Shown here: piece by piece, positions 26,022 to 34,484 of the stretch
How the letters are laid out: every line of letters begins with the position of its first letter
How positions within the stretch are numbered: the stretch's first letter is position 1
Assembly (NCBI RefSeq): GCF_040544555.1
Contig: NZ_JBEPKD010000001.1
Coordinates: 186,001-250,000, forward strand
Direction: 5' to 3'
DNA length: 64,000 nucleotides
Source of the DNA: Halalkalibacter oceani
Lineage (GTDB): Bacteria > Bacillota > Bacilli > Bacillales > Bacillaceae_D
The notes under the pieces: model-generated
Databases searched by the model: none
The model's input: the letters and a program-made list of their open reading frames with translations, nothing else
What the model was told of the DNA's origin: nothing
Translations under genes and position numbers: made by a program

Positions 26022-27476
26022 ATGACAAAGCAAAAATGGATTATCGTGATTATCCTGCTTATCGGGTTAACGGGCTATACGCTCTGGAATGAGCAGGCGG
26101 AACAAACAGTGGCACCTCAGGAGGAAGAAAGTCAACAGGAGGAGGAGCCGTCGGAGACTGAGTCTGAGGCGGAGGAATTTTTTAATCCTCTGAGCGTTCA
26201 AATCCCGGAGGCGACGCGTGAAGAATGGGATCAGCTTAAGCTCAGCCGTACAAGAGGATTAACGCGGGCGAGAGAGCTGGAGAATACGATTACTCCTGAA
26301 ATCGAAATTCCATTTAAAGAAGGTGGCCAGGAGAGCTTGATCATTGAGGAGATCTGGTATACGCCGGATCAGGTTCACGTGTTTTACAGCGTTGACCTGT
26401 CCGAAGAAATTCATGAATACTACAATTTGCCTGTCCTGAGCGGAAGGTTGCGAATTGGTGGAGAGGGAGAGCTGGAATCAAATGGCTCCTACTCAAATCA
26501 ATGGATGACGGATGAAGCGCGGATGGTCGAGGGCCGCTATCATGATCGGTTAATTTTTGATCCGGTTCGCAATGAAAATGGAGAAGTGATCCGGCAAATC
26601 AGCGAGCTGCATTTATTTGATTTAACGCTTCACAAGGGCGGGAAAAGCTATGAGCTGAATGAAGTTTCGATCCCGATGGAGCTGGATTTCGATCAGGTGG
26701 AGACGGTTAGCATTCCGATTGAGCAAGCATTCAGCGCAGACGGAAACAGCATTTACATGGAGGAGCTGCGCATTACTCCATTTGGGATGGAACTATTCTT
26801 CCGCGATGAGTCAGAGGATGGGGATCCATTGCTTGATCTGGCCGTTGATTTAGTCAGCAAAGACGAGACGACTATCGGCTTTTTCTACCAGGGAATGTTT
26901 CGGGAAAATGAAGAAAAATTTATTCAATTCGAGCCGGTCGACGAGCTGCCGACTGAGTTTGAGCTAAAGGTCCAGCGCGCTACATATGTGAGTGATCAAG
27001 ATGTATCTTTTGCGATTCCGCTTATTAGAGACTCGCTTTTGCTCAGCATTGACCGCAGCCAGCAGGAAATCTATGAAGAAAGCATTGGAACATGGTTTGG
27101 CGCGGAGCTTGTTTTTCAGGAAGCAACTTATAGCCAGAATACATTGGAATGGACCTTGCTCGTGAAAGCGAACGAAAACGCCACTCGATCCTTGGCGATT
27201 CCTTATTTTACGGAAGCATCCTTTTACGAAAGGACAGGATTTGAATCTGGACGTCCGCCGCTTTACTTAACGTATAAGACAGGGGACCAGCCTGTCAATG
27301 ATCTCCATACGATTGGCATGAACGGGAATATCGATGACCTGGGGCAGCATATCTCCGTTGAATTATCAGGCATTCGTCAGCTCGAAGCGGATGAGCTCGT
27401 TGTTCAAATTGAAAATGTCACGTACACCCAACATTTTACCGACAGCCTTTCTGTTTCATTTTCTCCAGATAACTAA
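26022..27476 (+). CDS. Membrane-anchored acidic surface protein, unknown
   Basis: 484 residues. A single N-terminal transmembrane segment (residues 5-22) is followed by a very acidic linker rich in Glu/Gln (about 30-55), then a large soluble domain with alternating beta-like stretches (IEIPFKEGGQESLIIEEIWYT; ELRITPFGMELFFRDE). Two similar halves may be present (IPIEQAFSADGNSIYMEEL and IEIPFKEGGQESLIIEEIW), suggesting an internal duplication. It probably faces outside the cell. Neighbours are a coiled-coil protein upstream and a lipoprotein downstream. No catalytic motif was seen. Confidence 0.6.
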   Translation: MTKQKWIIVIILLIGLTGYTLWNEQAEQTVAPQEEESQQEEEPSETESEAEEFFNPLSVQIPEATREEWDQLKLSRTRGLTRARELENTITPEIEIPFKEGGQESLIIEEIWYTPDQVHVFYSVDLSEEIHEYYNLPVLSGRLRIGGEGELESNGSYSNQWMTDEARMVEGRYHDRLIFDPVRNENGEVIRQISELHLFDLTLHKGGKSYELNEVSIPMELDFDQVETVSIPIEQAFSADGNSIYMEELRITPFGMELFFRDESEDGDPLLDLAVDLVSKDETTIGFFYQGMFRENEEKFIQFEPVDELPTEFELKVQRATYVSDQDVSFAIPLIRDSLLLSIDRSQQEIYEESIGTWFGAELVFQEATYSQNTLEWTLLVKANENATRSLAIPYFTEASFYERTGFESGRPPLYLTYKTGDQPVNDLHTIGMNGNIDDLGQHISVELSGIRQLEADELVVQIENVTYTQHFTDSLSVSFSPDN

Positions 27477-27551
27477 AACGGAAATGAACTGAGCTGGTGA
27501 AACTTATCCGAAGCACCTGTCGTTTCATAAGAGAAAAAAAGGGGGAATCGT

Positions 27552-28199
27552 ATGAAACGACTTTTTGTGATCGGATGTGTAGTCGTAACCGTTGCTATGC
27601 TTGCCGCATGTAGCGCCAATGAAAATGATGAGCCGGACAATCCGGCAACAGCGGACGAACAAAGCGAAGTCCCTCCAGCAGACGAGGAGGAAACTGAAAC
27701 TGGCAATGAGCTGGAGAGTCCGATAGGCTCCAGTGATGCTGCTGAGATTAAGGAAATTCCGGTGACAGTTGAAGGCGAAACGGAAATGAGAGAAGCGCAG
27801 TTTCACCGCAGCGCCATCGGCTACAGCATTTACATTCTTCAGGATTTTATGCTTGAGAGCGAGGAGCCGAACCGCGATGTAATCCTGTCTAATTATGATG
27901 ATTCGTTTTTCACAAGGGTGATCAATCATGGAAGCGGAGCGGATGCACAGGAGATCAAGCAGATGATCACAGAGCATGCCGAGGGAGAAATCGTCGAGGG
28001 AGAAGACGTCCCGTTAGCGGATATTGAATATACGGTTAAAGAAGAAATTACAAATGAGGATGGCGTGACCGTGATCGTTCATACGGCCAAAGAATACAAT
28101 GGACAATTGATTGGCTTTACGCTGTTTCTTCCGCAGAAGGAAGCGGCAGAAGGCATTTCCCCGGCTATGTGGGCGATGCTTGATACCATTGAATGGTAA
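27552..28199 (+). CDS. Acidic lipoprotein, unknown
   Basis: 215 residues with a type II signal peptide ending in LAAC (Cys20) and an acidic, Pro-rich linker (about 22-62). The folded part (AQFHRSAIGYSIYILQDFML, then ITEHAEGEIVEGEDVPL and a C-terminal MWAMLDTIEW) recalls small PsbP-like or DUF-type lipoproteins but no firm family can be given. The ribosome site is AAGGGGGA. It lies 75 bases after the anchored protein gene and ahead of another lipoprotein gene, with hairpin repeat C between them. Confidence 0.65.
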   Translation: MKRLFVIGCVVVTVAMLAACSANENDEPDNPATADEQSEVPPADEEETETGNELESPIGSSDAAEIKEIPVTVEGETEMREAQFHRSAIGYSIYILQDFMLESEEPNRDVILSNYDDSFFTRVINHGSGADAQEIKQMITEHAEGEIVEGEDVPLADIEYTVKEEITNEDGVTVIVHTAKEYNGQLIGFTLFLPQKEAAEGISPAMWAMLDTIEW

Positions 28200-28231
28200 T
28201 TCCTGCGTAATCTGTTTAAGCCCGGTGTGAG

Positions 28232-28290
28232 GAAGCTGCTGAAAAAGGACTATTTTCACTTTTCAGCAGCTTTTTCGTAATGAGTGTAGC
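28232..28290. repeat. GAAGCTGCTGAAAAAG hairpin repeat, copy C
   Basis: Arms GAAGCTGCTGAAAAAG (28232-28247) and CTTTTCAGCAGCTTTTT (28259-28275), then TCGTAATGAGTGTAGC. It sits 32 bases after a lipoprotein stop, in a terminator position. Confidence 0.85.
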
Positions 28291-28316
28291 CATTACGAAA
28301 AAGGGGAGGAAATTCT

Positions 28317-28796
28317 TTGCTGAGATACATCGTTTTGGTCTTTATAATGCTTGTCTTTGTCGGCTGTACTGGCGATGAATCAATAAGTAATCATGCGGTC
28401 ATGGCGCAGGACTTTCTGCGTCATGAAGGATACGAGGTCGTTTCATACGAAGGAGAAGGCCGGCGAACGTTTGCAAAGTCTGAATTATTGGAGCTTTCTA
28501 ACGAGCAAGTGTGGGCGGTCCAATATACAGAACCGGATGAATATTTAAATAAGCAAATTGAAACGGTCTCTTTCACGGTTAAAAATCATCCTTTAGATGA
28601 GCAATTCAATATGGGAAAAACGTCCGTAACCGTATGGCTGCAAAACGGAGAAGTGATCGGTGGCTGGTCGTTTCCCGTATCAAAAAAGAATGATGTGGCC
28701 GGAGCGCCAAGCTCTTTAGACGGAAAAACCGCGGAAGAAGTTCAAGGAGACTATTCGAAGTGGCTGGAACAATGGCGGGAAAAATACGGGGAGTGA
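28317..28796 (+). CDS. Small lipoprotein, unknown
   Basis: 159 residues starting at TTG, supported by GGGGAGG seven bases upstream; no ATG or GTG gives a signal peptide. The signal ends in FVGC (Cys17). The mature part (ISNHAVMAQDFLRHEGYEVV, then VTVWLQNGEVIGGWSFP) is soluble with no recognised domain. The hairpin repeat lies between it and the preceding lipoprotein gene, so it may have its own promoter. A good terminator follows. Confidence 0.65.
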   Translation: MLRYIVLVFIMLVFVGCTGDESISNHAVMAQDFLRHEGYEVVSYEGEGRRTFAKSELLELSNEQVWAVQYTEPDEYLNKQIETVSFTVKNHPLDEQFNMGKTSVTVWLQNGEVIGGWSFPVSKKNDVAGAPSSLDGKTAEEVQGDYSKWLEQWREKYGE

Positions 28797-28828
28797 GTGG
28801 AAGGGAAACCTGTCATAGTGGTGACGAT

Positions 28829-28872
28829 GCCTCGGCAGTAAGGGGAAAGAAGCCTTTTGCCGAGGCTTTTTT
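28829..28872 (+). terminator. Terminator ahead of the catabolic island
   Basis: Nine-bp stem GCCTCGGCA / TGCCGAGGC (28829-28837 and 28858-28866) followed by TTTTTT. Confidence 0.9.
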
Positions 28873-28941
28873 GCTGTTGATTGAACAGGCGGGAAGTCCA
28901 TCTTTCCTGAATTTACAATAAACAAAAAATTTAAAATGTTC

Positions 28942-29011
28942 TTGACGGATATTTTTGCACTGTGCTACGATCTAGTTAACCGATCAACGAAACCGGTTTC
29001 ATTAATCGGTT
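28942..29011 (+). promoter_or_regulatory. LacI-type regulator promoter and operator
   Basis: TTGACG (28942-28947) and TACGAT (28966-28971) with an 18-base spacer. Immediately downstream is a perfect palindrome GAAACCGGTTTC (28989-29000) nested inside AACCGAT / ATCGGTT (28978-28984 and 29005-29011). The central CG and symmetric arms are typical of LacI-family operators, so the adjacent regulator probably represses itself. Confidence 0.75.
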
Positions 29012-29039
29012 TCAGAAATTGCGAGTAGGGTGGATGCCG

Positions 29040-30080
29040 ATGAACAATAAAGCCAATAAAGTAAATATGGATACAATCGCGAAAAAAGCCGGCGTTTCAA
29101 AAACAACGGTTTCACGAATTATCAATGGCAATTTTGAATACGTCAATGAGGCAACAAAGGAGAAAGTATTACGAATCATTAAGGAACTGAATTATAAGCC
29201 GAATTCGTTGGCGAGAAGTTTAAAGCAAATGAAGTCAAATGTCATCGGCCTTATTCTCGCCAATATGAAAACGACTTTTTGGTCGCTCGTGATCGAGGGA
29301 GTCGAGAAAAGATGCCATGCTAACGGCTACAGCTTAATGATTTGCAATTCTAATAATGATCCCCAGCTTGAAAGAGAGCATATTGAAAATCTGAAAATGA
29401 AGCAGGTAGACGGCATCATTATTAACCCAATGATTGAAAACAAGCCGCTGTTTCAGGAGCTGATCGACGAGAAGTATCCGTTGGTTCTGATCAACCGCAG
29501 GATAGACGGGATGGCTTTGGATACGGTGATTATCGACAATGTGCGCTCTTCAATGCTGGCCGTTAATCATTTAAGGGATTTAGGCAGGAAATCGATTGCG
29601 CTAATCGCCTATACTTCGCAAGGGATCAGTCCGAGAGAGGATCGAATTGAAGGATACCGCAGGGCGATGGAGAGCAATGGAGTCGCTGCCGATGAAATGA
29701 TGATCCGGGAAGTGGAAGAAAAGCCGGGAACCGCAAAAGAAGCGGTGAAACAGCTGCTTATGGCGCCGGATCGTCCTGATGCGATTTTATCTTCTCATGT
29801 TTCAATGATCTCAGAGGTGATCGAGGCTGCCAATGAACTGGGGCTTTCCATTCCAAATGATGTCAGCCACGTCGGCTTTGACGAGTCGGTCTGGTCGCAG
29901 CATTTGGCCTCACCATTGACGACGATCAGTCAGCCGAGCTTTGAAATGGGAGAATTAGCGGCAGAGCACATGATTGATTTTATTAAACATAAAGAAGCGT
30001 TCGTCCCGACGACTACGCTGCTGCAGCCTGAGTTAATTGTAAGAAGTTCCTGCGGCAACAATTTGTTGAATCGGGCCTGA
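29040..30080 (+). CDS. LacI family transcriptional regulator
   Basis: 346 residues from the ATG seven bases after AGGGTGG; two earlier in-frame starts lack spacing. The N-terminal helix-turn-helix is MDTIAKKAGVSKTTVSRIIN with the hinge helix ELNYKPNSLARSLK; the rest is a periplasmic-binding-protein-like effector domain (IGLILANMKTTFWSLVIEGVEK; PNDVSHVGFDESVWSQHL). It should control module A of the carboxylate island (CoA lyase, tctCBA, CoA-transferase, dehydrogenase) and its own promoter through the palindrome at 28989-29000. The effector is presumably the imported acid or a derivative, which is unusual for a family that mostly senses sugars. Confidence 0.9.
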   Translation: MNNKANKVNMDTIAKKAGVSKTTVSRIINGNFEYVNEATKEKVLRIIKELNYKPNSLARSLKQMKSNVIGLILANMKTTFWSLVIEGVEKRCHANGYSLMICNSNNDPQLEREHIENLKMKQVDGIIINPMIENKPLFQELIDEKYPLVLINRRIDGMALDTVIIDNVRSSMLAVNHLRDLGRKSIALIAYTSQGISPREDRIEGYRRAMESNGVAADEMMIREVEEKPGTAKEAVKQLLMAPDRPDAILSSHVSMISEVIEAANELGLSIPNDVSHVGFDESVWSQHLASPLTTISQPSFEMGELAAEHMIDFIKHKEAFVPTTTLLQPELIVRSSCGNNLLNRA

Positions 30081-30141
30081 AAACGACTGTGAAAAAAGAA
30101 GCGAATAGACATGGTTGAGGGGTAAAGGCTTTCGAGTTTGC

Positions 30142-30288
30142 TTGAACGTTTATTCCTCAGCCTTCTATATGAAGGTAATGGAGCAAGAGGCGTTACCGCA
30201 GAAAAAATGCAAAGAGAAGGAGTGTCGATGATGGGTTTTGCTAAGTTCCCTTAGCTTTTTTAAAAGTCAATATATGAAAGCGCTTTAA
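30142..30288 (+). promoter_or_regulatory. Leader of module A: promoter, mini-ORF, hairpin and cre-like site
   Basis: Possible promoter TTGAAC (30142-30147), 17-base spacer, CTATAT (30165-30170). Then AGAAGGAG precedes an eight-codon ORF (30228-30254, MMGFAKFP). Its last codons overlap a hairpin GCTAAG-TTCC-CTTAGC (30240-30255) followed by T6 (30256-30261), a small intrinsic terminator. Beyond this lies TGAAAGCGCTTTAA (30275-30288), close to the CcpA cre consensus. This could be an attenuator; it could also be a plain terminator for the lacI-type gene with a chance mini-ORF. Confidence 0.4.
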
Positions 30289-30328
30289 TCATGTGAGTGA
30301 AACTTTAAAACAACCCGGAGGTGCTACA

Positions 30329-31174
30329 GTGAAACCAATTCGTTCCCTTTTATTTTGTCCCGCAAATAACGAGAAAATGGTCATGAAAGCAATTGCTTCT
30401 GAAGCCGATGCGGTCGTTCTCGATTTAGAGGATGCCGTCGCGATTGAGCAAAAAAAGCAGGCGAGACAGCAGTTGATTGCCACATTGGAAGATGTGGAGC
30501 TTTCTCCAAGAATTTTTATCAGAATCAATGATCGCCAGACTGCTTTTTTTGAAGACGATTTACTCGCGGTCGCGACATTGAAAGATGTCAGCGTTATTAT
30601 TCCGAAAGTCGAGCAAAAGGAAGATATTGAAAAAGCAGTAGAAATGTTGCGGAAAGGAGCGGCTGATGGGGCGGAAAGAAGAATAAGCCCAATTCTTGAA
30701 ACGGCGAAGGGGATTATGAATGCGTATGAAATTGCCACTGCCTCTGACAAGATTTGCGCCCTTTCTTTCGGCGCTGTCGACTTTGAGCTTGATATTAATG
30801 CGATTCGGACCGAGGGAGGGGAAGAATTTCTCTATGCGAAATCGCATGTTGTGATTGCTTCACGGGCAGCGGGAATCGCTCCACCAATTGACAGTGTCTA
30901 TCCTGATTTCCAGGATGATCATGGCTTACAACGGGATTCATTTAAAGCCAAATCGCTCGGCTTTCAAGGGAAAGGGGCTATCCATCCAAGACAGCTCAGC
31001 ATTATCAACGAAGTGTTTTCACCGACAAAAGAGGAAGTGGACTACGCCACGGCGGTGGTCGAAGCATTTGAAGAAGCTGAGAAGAATGGGCTGGCTTCGA
31101 TTAAGCTTGATGGAAAAATGATTGATTATCCAGTTTATAAAAAAGCGAAACAGATGCTTGCTTATCAAAAGTAG
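30329..31174 (+). CDS. CitE-like CoA-ester lyase (HpcH/HpaI family)
   Basis: 281 residues starting at the GTG preceded by GGAGGTG; a GTG at 30293 is disfavoured. CitE hallmarks in order: RSLLFCPANN, VVLDLEDAV, RIFIRIND (Arg of the active site), ILETAKG (Glu), and FGAVDFELD with the Mg-binding Asp, then GKGAIHPRQL. These enzymes cleave acyl-CoA esters such as citryl-CoA, malyl-CoA or citramalyl-CoA to an oxoacid or acetyl-CoA plus a carboxylate. No citD or citF subunits are nearby, so it is a stand-alone lyase that would act on the CoA ester made by the CaiB-type transferase encoded at 34.5 kb. Confidence 0.87.
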   Translation: MKPIRSLLFCPANNEKMVMKAIASEADAVVLDLEDAVAIEQKKQARQQLIATLEDVELSPRIFIRINDRQTAFFEDDLLAVATLKDVSVIIPKVEQKEDIEKAVEMLRKGAADGAERRISPILETAKGIMNAYEIATASDKICALSFGAVDFELDINAIRTEGGEEFLYAKSHVVIASRAAGIAPPIDSVYPDFQDDHGLQRDSFKAKSLGFQGKGAIHPRQLSIINEVFSPTKEEVDYATAVVEAFEEAEKNGLASIKLDGKMIDYPVYKKAKQMLAYQK

Positions 31175-31255
31175 CACATATGTAGATGGTAAATTCAGAA
31201 AATTGTTTATTACGTTTATTTTCTATAAATTAACAAAATATGGAGGGGTTGTAAG

Positions 31256-32284
31256 ATGCAAAGCAAAAAGTTTTTTGTCGTCCTTATTATTTCATTCATG
31301 TGTTTACTTGCTGCATGTGGTGGAACAGATGATGCCAATGGAGACGGTTCAGCAACGGAAGGTGACGGTGGAGGCGAAGCAGGCTCAGGGGAAGCTGTTG
31401 ATTATCCGACACGGGATATTGAGTTAATCGTTGGATGGGGAGCCGGAGGAGGCTCTGATAGTTTCGGACGGGCGATCGCGCTCGAGCTGGAAGATATTTT
31501 GGGGGTAAATGTGAATGTCGTTAATATGGAAGGATCAGGGGGAGCGATTGCCGGAAGCTATATTTTAAATCAGGCAGAACCGGATGGCTACACGCTTTGG
31601 GCGATGGCCAATTATCCGGCTACGTATTTAACCGGAGTGAACACGAATCCGTTAGAAGCATACGCGCCTGTTGCACGCATTCAATACGATACGTTGGGTC
31701 TTCATGTAACCGACGCCAGTCCGTTCGATACGATCGAAGGAATGATTGAATACGCTCAGGAGAACCCGGGTCAATTGACGATCGGTGGAACAGGAGTCGG
31801 AACATTTGACGAGATCGCGGCGACAGTACTGGAGAGAGAATTTGATATTGAGTTAAATTATGTTTCCTTTGATAGTGCCGGTGAGATGCAGGCTGACTTA
31901 TTAGGTGGTCATATTAATTTGCTGCTGGAGGAGTTCGGTCCCGTAAACGAATATATTCAGGCGGGAGATATGATTCCGATTCTTGCTTTTGCGGATGAGC
32001 GGATTGAAGAGTACCCGGACGTTCCTGCGGGCGGTGAGCTAGGCTCAGAGAATTTAACAATCGGCGGTATGAGAGGAATTGTTGTCCACGGCGACACGCC
32101 TCCTGAAATCGTGGAAATTTTAGAAAGCGCTCTCGAAGAGGCGAAAGATACGGAAAGATACAAGCAATATGAAAGAGATTCCTTTTTACATTTGAGAGAT
32201 GGCTGGCTGAATTCAGAGGATTATACAGAGAGCATCCAAAGCACGATTGAATTGTATGATGAAATTTTAAATGGCGGGCAGTAA
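31256..32284 (+). CDS. tctC: Tripartite tricarboxylate transporter substrate-binding lipoprotein
   Basis: 342 residues with a lipobox LAAC (Cys21) and a Gly/Glu-rich linker. The mature domain is of the Bug/TctC type (YPTRDIELIVGWGAGGGSD near its start, GSGGAIAGSY, and GGHINLLLEEFGP). In a Gram-positive cell it is tethered to the outer membrane face. It binds a di- or tricarboxylate (citrate-like) and hands it to TctA-TctB. The ribosome site is GGAGGGG. It lies upstream of tctB, with an intercistronic stem-loop between them that may favour higher receptor than permease expression. Confidence 0.9.
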   Translation: MQSKKFFVVLIISFMCLLAACGGTDDANGDGSATEGDGGGEAGSGEAVDYPTRDIELIVGWGAGGGSDSFGRAIALELEDILGVNVNVVNMEGSGGAIAGSYILNQAEPDGYTLWAMANYPATYLTGVNTNPLEAYAPVARIQYDTLGLHVTDASPFDTIEGMIEYAQENPGQLTIGGTGVGTFDEIAATVLEREFDIELNYVSFDSAGEMQADLLGGHINLLLEEFGPVNEYIQAGDMIPILAFADERIEEYPDVPAGGELGSENLTIGGMRGIVVHGDTPPEIVEILESALEEAKDTERYKQYERDSFLHLRDGWLNSEDYTESIQSTIELYDEILNGGQ

Positions 32285-32303
32285 GAAAAGAACATGCAGA
32301 AAC

Positions 32304-32340
32304 GGGTTGTGTCAAAAGAATAAGGCTTTTGGCACAACCC
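32304..32340 (+). repeat. Intercistronic stem-loop between tctC and tctB
   Basis: Inverted repeat GGGTTGTGTCAAAAG / CTTTTGGCACAACCC (32304-32318 and 32326-32340). There is no T run, so it is more likely an mRNA-stabilising or partially terminating loop than a full terminator. It belongs to the CAAAAGG-type hairpin family seen elsewhere in the window. Confidence 0.75.
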
Positions 32341-32371
32341 CTTCAGCAAAAATGATGATAGGAGGATTTTC

Positions 32372-32902
32372 ATGAGAACAAATATTGTTGTTTCGATTAT
32401 CACAATTTTGTTCAGCGCTTTTTTCCTCATTCAGACAGGACAGATTGTCGAGAGAGAAACAGATGCAACTTTAAGTTCGACGTTTTGGCCGACCTTTCTT
32501 TTAAGCTCGATGCTGGTTCTTGGAATCATCTTGCTAGTAAAAACAATCATTCAACAGAAAACGAACAGAGCGGATGCGGCAGAGGAGCAGGAAGGCGTTG
32601 AAGCTCAATTGGATGATTCTGACTTTGTCGACGAAGCGCCTGCATTTCCGAATCGATTATGGCTGATGATTGCGATCTCTTTTGCGTACGTCATTCTTTT
32701 GCCTTTGGTTGGCTTTATTCTTTCCTCACTCGTTATTTTAGTCGCCATTACGTTATTAATGGGTGTGAAAAAGTGGTCATCCCTTGTCTTAACATCAGTA
32801 TTGGGCACCGCTTTTCTTACGTTTCTATTTATCAATCTTCTTCGTGTTCCGCTTCCGCGGGGTGTAGGAATTTTTCGCGATTTAAGTTTGCTTATCTATT
32901 AA
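32372..32902 (+). CDS. tctB: Tripartite tricarboxylate transporter small membrane subunit
   Basis: 176 residues, four hydrophobic segments (ITILFSAFFLIQTGQI; FLLSSMLVLGIILLVKT; ISFAYVILLPLVGFILSS; VLTSVLGTAFLTFLFIN) separated by an acidic cytoplasmic or external loop (EEQEGVEAQLDDSDFVDE). The ending LPRGVGIF is characteristic of TctB. It is the small integral membrane partner of TctA. The ribosome site is AGGAGG. The tctA gene follows after 52 bases. Confidence 0.87.
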   Translation: MRTNIVVSIITILFSAFFLIQTGQIVERETDATLSSTFWPTFLLSSMLVLGIILLVKTIIQQKTNRADAAEEQEGVEAQLDDSDFVDEAPAFPNRLWLMIAISFAYVILLPLVGFILSSLVILVAITLLMGVKKWSSLVLTSVLGTAFLTFLFINLLRVPLPRGVGIFRDLSLLIY

Positions 32903-32954
32903 TATCAGGCTTTTCGACGGTGAACAGATCCTGATATGAGAAAGGAAGATACCA

Positions 32955-34469
32955 ATGGGAGAAGCACTGTTTTTAGGCTTAATGAATATTTTGGATCCTA
33001 TTTATTTATTGGCCTTGGTCTTAGGCGTCATCGTCGGCTTTCTCGGCGGGGCGACTCCTGGCATTAGTGGAACGATGCTCGTTATCATTTTAGTCCCGAT
33101 AACATACGGGATGGATACGATCGCTGCTTTTATTATCATGACTACGATTTATGTGACTTCGGTCTTTTCAGCGTCCATTAGTGCGATATTATTCCGGACG
33201 CCCGGTACCCCGGAAGCTTTGGCGACGGTGTTTGACGGGTATACGATGGCCAAAAAGGGGGAGCCGGGAAAAGCGCTCGGAATTTCCATTTTCAGTTCGG
33301 CGATCGGCGGCTTGGTCGGAGTGTTGTTTTTAATCTTTTTAACTCCCTTCTTAGCCAGTTTGGCGCTTCGCTTTTCTTCAGCGGAATATTTTGCGATTGC
33401 GTTTCTCGGTTTAACCGTTGTCGCCTCCTTATCAAATAAAAAGGTGATTCTTGGTTTAATTGGTGTTCTTTTCGGATTGTTCATTGCGACTGTCGGGATT
33501 GACCCGAGCTCGGGCGCGCATCGCTACACATTTGAGTATGAGCAGCTCTATGCCGGAATTCCGTTCGTTCCTGTTTTAATTGGACTTTTCGCCATTTCTG
33601 AAATCTTCCGGAAAGCTCAGGAAGACCATACATTGAAAAAGGCCGTGCGGGAGTCGACGACGAGACTGCCTGACAGAAGCATCATCAAGAAAATCTCGAC
33701 GACGATCGTGCGCTCCTCTTTCATCGGCACGTGGATCGGAATTTTACCGGGGGCCGGGGCCACTACTGCGGCGATGGTCAGTTACAGTGAAGCGGTCCGC
33801 TGGTCGAAGGAGCCGGAGAAGTTTGGAACAGGAATACCAGAGGGGATTGCGGCGCCGGAATCAGGAAACAATGCGGCGGCAATGGGTTCCTTTATTCCGC
33901 TTATCGCCCTTGGGATTCCCGGTGGAGCGACGACGGCCGTCCTTTTAGGAGCATTTATTCTTCACGGCATTCAGCCCGGACCAATGGTTTTAACGAACCA
34001 GTCGGAGCTCGTTTATACCATTTTTATTGCGCTGCTCTTGTCGATGGTGCTGATCTTAGTTTTAGCGAGGCCGTTTATCTACCTGTTTAAAAGTATTTTG
34101 CGAGTGTCTTACAGCTATTTAGGCGCATTCATTTTTTTATTCTGCGTCGTTGGAACCTTTGCGTTGAGAAACAATGTGTTCGATTTGTGGATTATGTTAG
34201 TGTTCGGCGTGCTCGGTTTCTTTTTAGAAAAAATCAAGTTCCCGATTGGTCCGATTGTCATTGGAATTGTACTTGGGTCGCTGGCTGAATCTCATTTAAG
34301 ACGTGCTGTTCAAATAGGCGGCGGGGAGATTAGTGTCCTGTTTACTCGACCGATTAGTGGAACGATTTTGGCTTTGGCGTTACTCGCTATTTTCTTCCCG
34401 CTTATCAAATCGCTCATCAAGCGGATCAAAGGCAGCAACAAAGATATCGGTGTTGACAATAAAGGATAA
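32955..34469 (+). CDS. tctA: Tripartite tricarboxylate transporter large permease
   Basis: 504 residues with about 12 hydrophobic segments. TctA hallmarks are present: GFLGGATPGISGTM near the N-terminus, FRTPGTPEALATVFDGY, GILPGAGATTAAMVSY and APESGNNAAAMGSFIPL followed by ALGIPGG. It forms the ion-coupled channel for the carboxylate bound by TctC. The downstream CoA-transferase gene begins about 15 bases after its stop, so uptake and activation of the substrate are in one operon. Confidence 0.93.
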   Translation: MGEALFLGLMNILDPIYLLALVLGVIVGFLGGATPGISGTMLVIILVPITYGMDTIAAFIIMTTIYVTSVFSASISAILFRTPGTPEALATVFDGYTMAKKGEPGKALGISIFSSAIGGLVGVLFLIFLTPFLASLALRFSSAEYFAIAFLGLTVVASLSNKKVILGLIGVLFGLFIATVGIDPSSGAHRYTFEYEQLYAGIPFVPVLIGLFAISEIFRKAQEDHTLKKAVRESTTRLPDRSIIKKISTTIVRSSFIGTWIGILPGAGATTAAMVSYSEAVRWSKEPEKFGTGIPEGIAAPESGNNAAAMGSFIPLIALGIPGGATTAVLLGAFILHGIQPGPMVLTNQSELVYTIFIALLLSMVLILVLARPFIYLFKSILRVSYSYLGAFIFLFCVVGTFALRNNVFDLWIMLVFGVLGFFLEKIKFPIGPIVIGIVLGSLAESHLRRAVQIGGGEISVLFTRPISGTILALALLAIFFPLIKSLIKRIKGSNKDIGVDNKG

Positions 34470-34484
34470 CTGAAGGTGGTATAT

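Noticed and set aside
30329..31174. Calling the CitE-like gene a citrate lyase beta subunit
   Set aside because: citD, citF, citC and citX are absent, so a citrate lyase complex cannot form from this locus.
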